From Micropterus salmoides (taxonomy: Eukaryota > Chordata > Actinopteri > Centrarchiformes > Centrarchidae): DNA of 64,000 bases. The notes under the pieces were generated by a model. The model ran no database searches, was not told where the DNA came from, and saw nothing but the letters and a program-made list of their open reading frames with translations. The position numbers were made by a program, and so were the translations under genes. Below are positions 55,186 through 64,000 of the stretch, one piece after another. Every line of letters begins with the position of its first letter. Position 1 is the first letter of the stretch. The stretch spans positions 24,913,225-24,977,224 of the forward strand of contig NW_024041150.1 in NCBI RefSeq assembly GCF_014851395.1, in the 5' to 3' direction.

Positions 55186-55875
55186 ATAAACTCTTCTAAA
55201 ACAAATTACCTGTAGTCAACTAAACTGAATTTAAGTAGCCAAAATGCTACATTAGCTAACTGACATCCTGCCATGTTTCCACTGAACATTGTTAAACTAA
55301 ACTAAACCTGAATTAACCAACCTATACTGTTAAACTAATACAACTAAATTAAATTTAGAATTAATTAAAATCTGCACTGTATTTTAAGACTGAGTCAAAT
55401 GATTATGTGAAATGTGGAAGGGGTTGCTAGCAGCAGACTCACGAACCAACAGAGAATTATCACCCGACTCTGGAGCTTTTTAGCATCTTTAGCTCATTGT
55501 CTTAATTTTACAGCCACATTTAACCCAAATTCGCTGCACACTACGTTACCAGTTAAACAAAATCCCTTTTAAACTCAATGTACTCAACCTCCCCGGCACA
55601 AAGTTAGCCACTAGCAAGTCAAACATCTAGCAGCTAACTAGCTTAACGATTTAGACTGATTTAGATTGCTTCTCACAAGTTAGTGGAGACCAAAACAAAG
55701 CTGAAAGGACAGTGAACATTGGACTTTCATTTGGCAGGTGGCCAGAAACAAAATAAATGCTAAGGACAATCTGACACACATTTTGTTGATTGATGTGTGT
55801 GTCTGTTGTATTTATATTTGGCACCTGCTGCAATGCCTGGTAGTTTATAGGGCACTGGACCTGGCATGAGAGAGA

Positions 55876-55900
55876 ACACACACACACACACACACACACA
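55876..55900. repeat. (CA)n microsatellite
   Basis: About 12 CA units, intergenic upstream of plscr3. Shorter CA runs lie at 50687-50702 and 54346-54361. Confidence 0.95.
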
Positions 55901-56329
55901 TACACCTCATTTCTAAACCTTAACTGTAGGCTTAACTAAAAACTGTAATCCTAAATAAATTTTCAATGGAAAAATTAGCAGGGATTTTTTCCAGAGCTCT
56001 GTTTTTTTTACTAGTGTCCATAAACAAGTTACAACTCTCACCAAACAGGTAGCAGGCCGATGAACAACAAAGGCAGTCCCACAGCAGTAATGACACCCAA
56101 GAAACCTCACCCTTACACTACTTTCCCACCTGGCATATAGGCTACACCTGTGGTTTCTACCAGCACCATCATCAAGTCAAGGGCACATAGGTACTCCCAC
56201 AACAACTGTAAAATATATTTACAATTTAACCTTACCAATATTTCTAAAATACTAATGATTATGTTGCCTAATACAGATGATATTTAACTTCCTGCACTAG
56301 TCTGGTTTACAGTCCACTACTCCACTACC

Positions 56330-57165
56330 TTAAAAATACATTCAAAACAGAATGATGACAGACTGAAATATATAGAAAATCTTAGCAGACTATTTGCGGT
56401 AAAGTTTATGCTTACGTCTATGGAGAGCTGTGTGAAGTGTTTTGAATGTGGGTTAGAACTGTAATCTGAGTGTAAAGCAGGAAATGTGCTTGTATTTTAG
56501 CAGAATTGGCTCAGGGGGTTGGTACAAGATTTACAGGTTGTGGTTATTGTGTCTCAGTACCAGTGTTACAGGGTTTTCAAAGCGTGCAGTGTCACTCATA
56601 TCACACTGACATAAAAAACAACAACACTAACAATGGGGAGCATTACACATAAATGATGCATTTGTATGTTTGAGTATTTTATTATAGAAAAAGAAAAATT
56701 CATTTTCACTGTATTGACTATGTAAAAAGAAAAAAACAGAAATGCAGACATTTGCTTCAATATTCTGTACAGCATTTTTTTCATTGCATTTAGTAAATGA
56801 CTCGAAATACAAAAAGTTGAAAATAAAAACTAATTTCGGAAATTTCAGTGCAGCAGTTTTTTTCACTTGTTTCCACAGTAACACTGGCACTGAGACACAA
56901 TGACCACAACCTGTAAAATATGTACCAACCTCCTGAGCCAATTCTGCTAAAATACAGTCACATTTCCTGCTTTACACTCATCAGCTTGCAATTCTAGCCC
57001 ACATTCAAAACACTTCACACAGCTCTCTACGCACATAGACGTAAACTATGCAAACATAAACTTTACTTTAAATATTCTGCTAAGATTTTCTGTATCTTTC
57101 AGTCTGGTAACTTCAGAAATGCAGGACATTTAAGCCTACCATCATTCTGTTTTGAATGTGTTTTT
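56330..57165. mobile_element. Large hairpin element (two ~250-290-bp inverted arms)
   Basis: Left arm 56330-56580 (TTAAAAATACATTCAAAACAG onward) is mirrored by right arm about 56870-57165 (ending CTGTTTTGAATGTGTTTTTAA). Both contain GACGTCTATGGAGAGCTGTG-like and GGCTCAGGGGGTTGG-like stretches in opposite orientation. The spacer is about 290 bp, AT-rich and non-coding. It is most likely a foldback or MITE-type element. Confidence 0.7.
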
Positions 57166-58074
57166 AACAGTTTTGGACACAGTGTGTTAGAATTTGAAAA
57201 ATTAGCTTCAGATATATAGTGTTTTGCAGGTGGTGAAGTAATGAGAAAAGAGTTCACAGATTTTGGAGAAAGTAATCATTGAATTAATGTTGAAAAATAT
57301 TGAAAAATATGAAAAATATTTCACAGTGATTTTGACAATGTGACTTTTTGTGTGAGTTTTGACCAATGCATGTTAGCAACTGAAAAAACTTTAGTAAATA
57401 GTATTGTAAATTACTATAGGCATGATATAGAAAAAATAAAGGCTTTAGAAGCAAATTTCTGCATTTCATCTTTGTTACATTAAACTTTGGTACAGTCAGT
57501 ACAGTGAAAATATGCTCTTCTTCTATAATGAAATACTGATTTATGTGACAAATCATTCAAACTTCAAAGATACAAATACATCAGTTATGTGTAATGATAC
57601 CTGTTGTTTGTGTTTCGTAGGTTAGTGTCTCATGTACGCTTTCTGAGAGAGAATTGTTGCCAGTGTTTGGCTAAACAAGTTTATGTTGAGACACGATGAA
57701 GTGTTTTGGTGTTTTTGAGTGAGTTTTGGAGGTGAGATTAACTGTTTGGCCAAGATGCATGTTGGTAATGCAGACTGTTTGAAGAGTTTTGAAAAAGTGG
57801 CTGTAAGACACTATTCATTTGTATTGAAGTGTTTTTTGTACTAATGGGTAATATTTTATCCATGTACTTTGTGTATACTTAATCTTTTAGAAAACTATTG
57901 ATAAACATTCAATACGCTATAAATACATGTTTAATAAAACCTGTAAATATACATGAAATAGTATTTTGAGTATGCTTGAGTTAGAGTTCAAGTTAAGTAC
58001 AAAACTTGTACTTAAATACAATCAGGTAAAAATCTACGTTTTCTCAAAAAAGTGTAATCAAGTGCAGTTAGAGG

Positions 58075-58435
58075 AATAGTTTGACACTGCTTATTCGCTT
58101 TCTTGCCTAGAGTGAGAACAATACCACTCTCATGTTTGTCCACTACTAAAGGAGATCACTGCTCCAGGCCAAGAAATAGCCCGGCACATAACACCGCCTT
58201 AACGCTGCAACTTTTGAACAGATACAGCATGTCAATGAGTTTTAAGCGACATCCACACTGGAGCTGCTACTAAGCGGATTTTGTTACCTTTGGAGAGGGC
58301 CAGGCTAGCTGTTTCCCCTGTTTCGTGTCTTTATGCTAAGCTAAGTGTCTGTGGGCTTTAGCTTCATATTTATCATACAGACATGAGAGTGGTTTCGCTC
58401 TTCTCATCTTCCTCTCGGGAAAAAAAAAAGTATTT
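58075..58435. repeat. Palindromic MITE-like repeat, copy 4
   Basis: It starts GAGGAATAGTTTGACACTGC, carries GGATTTTGTTACCTTTGGAG, AGGCTAGCTGTTTCCCC and TTATGCTAAGCTAAG, and ends with CATGAGAGTGG as the inverse of CCACTCTCATG near its start. Intergenic. Confidence 0.75.
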
Positions 58436-59739
58436 TTCCCAAAGTCAAAGTCAAACTTCAAGCATAGTCAAGAATATTTTAAGTAAGTACTATTTACAAA
58501 TCTTTAATACACTAAGTACAAAATTATAATGTTGAATATAGAACAGTTTATGTACATAAATCAAAGCATACTTTGGAGTTTAACACTGTAATTAAACACT
58601 ATATATATTTTTTATAAACACAACACAAGTTCTTGTAGCATCCATTTATCTCAGACCTAAACCTAATCCTAACTCTACAACTAAACTGAAGCCCAAACCC
58701 TAAACTAACCCTCACAAAAGCAAGGGCCAGGGAGTATCTTAAGTTTACATCATCGGGAGGAGATCTGGTCCTGTATTGCAATAAAAGAACAAACACACAC
58801 CCAGTCAGAGGCCCCTAATGAGGCCTGTCCCTGATAATGGAGGTAATCAGTGCAGCCTATCTGGCCTCTGCCCCTGCTGACATGCTGCCATGCCTTGTTT
58901 TGGTTTATTTATACACGCCTGATCTATCAGCACCAGCTCTATGTTTGGTGGGCCACAGCATCCCAAAATAGAAATAATTAGGACAGGGCGGGAAAAGAGG
59001 AAAAGTGAAAACGTGTCTGAATGCGCATATGCTGACCCCCACCCGCCCCATCCCCTGCCAATCTCTCCATCCGTCCCTGCTACACTGTCTCTGTTTTGCT
59101 TTGCATAGACAGAGGCTGCAGGCTGGCAGAGGAGGGGTGGGGACTGTTGTGTGTGGTCTGGATTGGGTGGAAATCCGCCGATGAAGTCGGGCGAAGCAGA
59201 GTGATCTAGTTTTCCAGATTACCACACACACTGGGGTCCTGATACGATCTCTGAACTCTGTGTCTCTGTGTGTCTCTTTCAAACCCCAAACACAGTGAAT
59301 CAGTGCAGATCTGAATCGTGCATTCATTGATTAGTTCATTGGCTTCCATTTCCACTGTCAATTAATGGTTTGGATTTATCTTTTGTATTGTTTAAGTATA
59401 AATTCTAAATAGTTGCTTGCTTTCCTTAGTTTCATGGTTTTTATGGTTATTAAGTAGTTTAAATACTTACTTAATACACTTCTGGGTCTGATTTGATGGC
59501 ATCTGTCATTATTTTGTACATTTAATAGATTAGTTAATCAAAAAAGCTTACTTATTGCTAAATCATAATGACAGATAGGGTTGGGCAATGATTACAGATC
59601 ATTGCAAATCAATTTTAATGGAAGTGCACTGTGTCAAGTATTTTTTTGTTTATTACTGAGCCCTAAACAATTGTTTTCTGCCAGTGTATTTGTGGCATCA
59701 GCATCTTGAAAGACAACAGAATAAAGTAACTTTCTGCCA

Positions 59740-60600
59740 GTGGTGGGCAGTAACTACGTACATTTACTCAAGTACTGTACTCAAGTACAAATTACAGGTA
59801 TTTGTACTTTACTTGAGTATTTTCTTTTCATGCCACTTTCTACTTCTACTCCACTACATCTAAAAGGGAAATATTGTACTTTTTAATTTACTACATTCAT
59901 ATGGCAGCTTCAGTTACTAGTTACTTTACAGAGGGAGATTTTTACGGTCAAAACACATGAAGAGCTTAAAAAATATGATGCTTTGTAATAAATTAACAGC
60001 AGTTAACTCAACACTTTATAAAAGTAGAGCCGGTACATTTCTTGATTGACAGACATTTAATTGGCAACTATTTTGATAATCGTTCAAAAACATTTCATGG
60101 TTGCAGCTTCACAAATGTGAACATTTGCTTCTTTTCCTTTTGATTATTCAAATGGTTTTTTAAATCATTTTGAGGTTTAGACTGACAAAAAAAGCATTGT
60201 GAAGGTGTCACTTTGGGCTCTGGGCAATTGTGAAAACATGTTTCACTATTTGGAGAATTTATACTATCGATCGAATCAATAGAGAAAATAATCAGCAGAT
60301 TAATCCATAACGAAATTTTTATTAATTGCAGTCTGATACAAAATAGTTGAACCTCAAACAACTACAACAGTAAAATCCTGCTTTTACATTAATGCATGAG
60401 TAACAATAATCTAATGATATAATATATAATAGTACAACAGTGGACATTATTATTCTGCATTGAATACTTTTACTGTTTTTTTCCTGATTATACTTACTTA
60501 CTTTTAGTTATATTTTCAATGTGGTACTTTTACTCGTAGCAGTATTTTTACAGCGAGGTATTAGTAAACAATCTGAATACCTCATTAACCACTACTTTCT
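59740..60600. repeat. Dispersed fish repeat with a second repeat nested inside
   Basis: The outer element opens with GTGGGCAGTAACTACGTACA and repeated ACTCAAGTACT motifs and closes with GTGGTACTTTTACTCGTAGCAG...TCATTAACCACTAC. Inside it (about 60035-60335) lies a different repeat with GGCAACTATTTTGATAATCG, also seen at 20210. Non-coding. Confidence 0.65.
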
Positions 60601-61794
60601 GCACTAGAATCATGAAAAGTGACAAACAGGATTTCTTTCTGCACCGGCTAGCCTACATGTTGCAGTTATCTCACAGCACTGGCTGAGTTTGTCTTTTCTC
60701 TTGACTTATGAGACTTTATGAAAATTTTACTATGTTGTGCTGTTTACCTTTATGATTCTAAGCAAACTGTAGGCCAAATTAAAACTAAGCAAAATTAGTT
60801 ATTAAGGTCTTTGTTTTTAGATGTGTTACAAGGTTTTCATGGAACACAGTTTGATAATATGATAATACACAATGCATAAAAATAAAATCAGTATTATTAC
60901 ATTATTGAGCCTGAAAAGTCCTTAATTCTTAAAACAACAACAAAATCTGCCAGTGTTGTAAGATTAGTACTAAGATCAATAAAAGAAAAGGTTTGAGTGT
61001 CTGTGTCTTAAAAACAGAATAAGGCAACTTATTATATAGCAACACCTTTAGGACTCAACGATAAACAAAACATTTTGGCAGTGTTTTCTAAAATTGTTAA
61101 ACATTTAATATGTTAAAAGTTACAATTATTTTACAGAACAAGAAGATATTTATCCTTGTTTTGTTGAAATAAGACCTTTGGGACTCAGTATAGACAACTT
61201 TTACTTAATAAGATGGTTACTGTATGTGTCATTGCTTTACAAAATTCTCTCCAAATAAACGATTAAATGCAAGTACACTTAGGTTAGGTTTGTGTTTTAC
61301 ATGGATGAAGATATGTATCTTATGTATCAGAACAGTAGAATTTGTGCACCCATTTAGCATATCATGAAACATACCAGTATTAGTAAAAAATCTTATTATC
61401 ATGATATTGATTTCAGGCATTTTGCCCAGAACAGTTGCGTCTATCCCTTTATCGAGAGCTGAAACCAGCCTGAGGATCATTTAGCCTGTAAACAGCAGTC
61501 CTCAACATCCCCAACAATGACCTTATCTCGCTCCCATCTTCTCCTCACATCGCCTGCAGGGAAAATGGAAGAGGGCGTGTGGGTGGGACGATGTGTATGT
61601 GATCATGTATGCACGTGTGTCGAGGCATGTTGTCAGCACTTCAGATCTCTATCTCCATCAGAGCGGCTGCAGAGGTTTGACACTAATGATGACAATGCCA
61701 GGCGGCAGGGCGGCAGATGTAATTGGCATGTCTGAAGTCACATAGTCACACAAGCTCCCTTAGCCTAAACAAGCCCTCGATGCCAGCCCCATAA

Positions 61795-61800
61795 TATAAA
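61795..61800 (+). promoter_or_regulatory. TATA box of the putative peptide-precursor gene
   Basis: TATAAA within CCCATAATATAAACCC. A start about 25-30 bases downstream would give a noncoding first exon of about 100 nt ending at the donor at 61924. The other three genes show no such obvious TATA box. Confidence 0.5.
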
Positions 61801-61824
61801 CCCACCCTAGATGCACGGCTACAA

Positions 61825-61924
61825 ATACCCTGCACGCTGGCTCGACAGCTCAGAAGACACAGAGCTGCGACCATCGCCATCAGCCCCAAGGACAGAAACC
61901 AGAAGAGAAACCAGAAGATTTAAG
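61825..61924 (+). other. Predicted noncoding 5' exon of the peptide-precursor gene
   Basis: The stretch downstream of the TATA box ends in AAGATTTAAG followed by GTAAGC, a good donor. The next acceptor (CTCTGCCCAG) directly precedes the ATG at 62002. The 5' boundary is estimated from the TATA box distance only. Confidence 0.5.
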
Positions 61925-62001
61925 GTAAGCATGTGGTTTCTTTTCAAATCCATCTTCTTGTGTGTTGATGTCACTGACTCTGGCTGTCTTGCTCTGCCCA
62001 G

Positions 62002-63416
62002 ATGCTTTGCTCCAGGTTTGTGCTACCTGTCCTGGCAGTGTACCTGTTGCTGGAGGAGATATCTGCTGCTGTTTTGCCAAGCAGATTCAGAAACAAAAGG
62101 GTAGGCCTTTACACACAACATCCATGTCCCCTGTCGGACAAATCAAATACCTTCAGGCACGTAATCCTCTGCAGTCTATTTGTCTTTTTTGATAATCTGA
62201 TTATTGTCCTCAGGAAGTCAACTGGCAGGACCGAGAGCTCTTCCCCCGCCCGCCTGATCGCTTAGATCAGGGGGACCTCTCCGTGGGCGAAGCTGAGACT
62301 TTCCTCGTCCCAACAGAGCACTTTCCTCTTCAATACCGGAACCAGAACCAGAACCAGAACCAGTACCAGTATCAGCGTAAAGCCAATGAAAAGAGGTGGG
62401 GACAAAATAAGCCTTATCACAGTTTCAATGGCTTTTATAAAATCAGTGAGGATGACAAAATGTGATTTGATGGTAAATGGAAATGTCATAATATAAATAA
62501 CTTCAGCCATCATCGAAATCAGTGTAATTAAATCTGAAATTCTTTTTTTGATCTATAGTGACAAATGTGTAGATATTTCTGAATCATGTTTTCTGTCATT
62601 ACAAATACATTTTAAACATAATCTAACTTTAAGACGTCTTGGCTGTTGTTGCTTTTGTGCTTTTTAAATCAAATGAGTTTAAAGTTTTTTTAAGAGCTGA
62701 ATGATTTTGAAAAAATATCTAATTACGATTTTTTTGACCGATATTGCAATACGATTTGTGATATTACGGGAAATTATCAGTTTTACATAATTATTTTCAT
62801 TTTCATTGAAAAAACATATTTCAGTGATTATGGTGAGACTTTTCCAAGGATCCGTATCAAACAAAGATGTGTGATCTGTGTAGTCTGTAGAATATGATGT
62901 GTAGGCCAGGGCATCTCTGCAGCATGACAAACTCTAATTTAAAATGGTATTTTGACACACTTTTCACATTCAACAAATATTGCACCTCCGATTAATTGTT
63001 CAGCACAAGTTTGTTTTAGGAATGCGTGGTGCCGAGATAAAGAGTATGAATAAAAAGTATAAATTATAGTCATGGCACAATGAAGTGTTTTGGCCTGAGC
63101 TTGTCTTCCTTTTGCTGCTGTGTCTACAGAAGGAAGGTGGCGCCACTGGACTCTATTGGCGGCTTTCAAATGTCCACTTTCCGAACCCGAAAGGTGAGTG
63201 GTCTCTGTATTTCTTGAATACTCAAGTCACTTGTTTCCAATGCAAATCAGCCTGCATCACAATGCTATTTAAATGCCACCTGCTCTACTCACAATGTTTC
63301 TTCATATCTGGTGCAGACCTATATGACTCTGCTTTTGTCAGATTAAAACACTGAGCGTTTCTATGATTGTGTTACAGGATGAACCTGACCTCCACTGGGA
63401 AGAGTACAGGGACTAG
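62002..63416 (+). CDS. Putative secreted peptide precursor, 4 coding exons, identity unknown
   Basis: I do not recognise this gene. Coding exons 62002-62100, 62214-62395, 63130-63193 and 63378-63416 join in phase into 384 nt (127 residues plus TAG). A noncoding first exon ends at 61924 with donor GTAAGC, and the ATG starts right at the acceptor of exon 2. Residues 1-23 form a classic signal peptide (MLCSRFVLPVLAVYLLLEEISA). The mature part has no cysteine. Dibasic sites KR (32-33) and KRRK (about 93-96) could release a peptide starting VAPLDSIGGFQMSTF and running to a further basic RTRK. The C-terminus is acidic (DEPDLHWEEYRD). A short NQ repeat (NQNQNQNQYQYQ) comes from tandem CCAGAA-like units and is probably length-variable. 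A TATA box lies upstream and an AATAAA at 63608-63613. The compact layout (about 1.8 kb), TATA promoter and dibasic sites resemble a hormone or neuropeptide precursor; this is inference. Reading through the weak exon 3 donor (GTGGGG) gives an alternative C-terminus ending at 62465. Confidence 0.72.
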
Positions 63417-63607
63417 AGACCAACTCCAATAACTGAGCTCACATTTTGTCTGCGCTTTTCCACATGTGAACCTTGTACAATATGTTCCATATTTATTCAT
63501 GGACTGCTATTTAACGCGCTGCCTCACTAACAGGTGAGATGCCTGTCGACCCACTCCCTCTAGTGGTACAAGACACGAACATGACAAACACTGCTGTGTG
63601 CTAAAAT

Positions 63608-63613
63608 AATAAA
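63608..63613 (+). terminator. Poly(A) signal of the peptide-precursor gene
   Basis: AATAAA about 190 bases after the TAG stop at 63416, giving a short 3' UTR. Confidence 0.6.
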
Positions 63614-63639
63614 TGTGACAAAACAACTGTTTCAAAGTA

Positions 63640-64000
63640 TTTTTATGTGTCCTTTGAGTATAAAATAATCAAAAATACCACCAAACTTTATGTTCCCAAA
63701 GACTTTTATTTTTCAAGCTACGATTAAAGAAAACATCAGACTGCAGAAAATATAGATTTTGCTTGGGTATTTTCTCTCTTCACTTTCACATATGTACAGT
63801 TGTCAAAGAACAGAATATGTACACAGAATAGAAGTTGTAGAGAGAGTGCAACTGCTACTGGAGACTTACCAAGAAACTCCCACCAACAAAAGAAAAAAAA
63901 CAAACAAAAAAAAAAAAGCACATGGTAAAACCAAACATAAACAAATGCCACAACCTAGGCAGCGTCAACTTATTTTCTGTACACTACAACTTTGTTCTCG
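63640..64000 (-). other. Possible 3' UTR of a minus-strand gene beyond the window
   Basis: An AATAAA on the minus strand (63705-63710 on plus reads TTTATT) is preceded, in minus orientation, by about 290 bases of non-repetitive sequence without a frame. It would lie tail to tail with the peptide-precursor gene, about 100 bases from that gene's own poly(A) signal. Confidence 0.35.

Larger units (their letters stand above)
54730..61780. other. Gene-free, repeat-rich interval between plscr3 and the peptide gene
   Basis: Apart from the repeats listed separately I see no exon-like frame with splice signals. The 57590-57960 part has T-rich, transposon-like sequence, and 58790-59340 is non-repetitive with no gene evident. 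Confidence 0.5.

Noticed and set aside
58905..59327. Minus-strand 140-aa frame
   Set aside because: Arg/Cys/Ser-rich translation of a GC-richer intergenic patch, with no domain, signal peptide or splice support.

Overview
This is a vertebrate genomic window, almost certainly from a teleost (ray-finned) fish. The genes have many short exons with GT-AG introns. Long AT-rich introns and intergenic stretches are packed with fish-type repeats: a Tc1-like element, hairpin MITE-like elements, a LINE with reverse transcriptase motifs, and tetranucleotide and dinucleotide satellites. There are no operons, and most long open frames are antisense shadows or intronic chance frames.

Layout: 1-8.6 kb is gene-free and holds a MITE-like repeat and a decayed Tc1 element. 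From 8.6 to 24.3 kb, on the minus strand, lies a complete 11-coding-exon trmt44 gene (tRNA uracil-2'-O-methyltransferase with a C-terminal CCCH zinc finger). I reconstructed it as 638 residues with every exon junction in phase; one intron appears to be GC-AG. From 24.3 to 30 kb there is intergenic DNA containing one unassigned single-exon ORF (116 aa, minus strand, signal-peptide-like start) and a possible 5' noncoding exon of tnk1. From 30.0 to 41.3 kb on the plus strand lies tnk1, an ACK-family non-receptor tyrosine kinase of 12 coding exons and 731 residues, with an antisense decayed LINE in one intron. From 45.9 to 53.7 kb on the minus strand lies plscr3, a phospholipid scramblase of 7 coding exons and 320 residues, tail to tail with tnk1. 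From 54.5 to 61.8 kb there is gene-free, repeat-rich DNA. At 61.8-63.6 kb on the plus strand lies a compact five-exon gene with a TATA box and poly(A) signal. It encodes a 127-residue secreted precursor with dibasic cleavage sites, which I do not recognise. The last 350 bases may be the 3' UTR of a further minus-strand gene outside the window.

The tnk1-plscr3 pairing matches the human 17p13.1 neighbourhood, where TNK1 and PLSCR3 lie close together, and this supports both names. The genes do not form a common pathway: tRNA modification, tyrosine kinase signalling, membrane lipid scrambling and a putative secreted peptide. The most interesting item is the peptide-precursor gene at the right end, followed by the orphan secreted-type ORF at 26.1-26.4 kb. 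Several hairpin or TIR-bounded elements cannot be assigned from the sequence alone.
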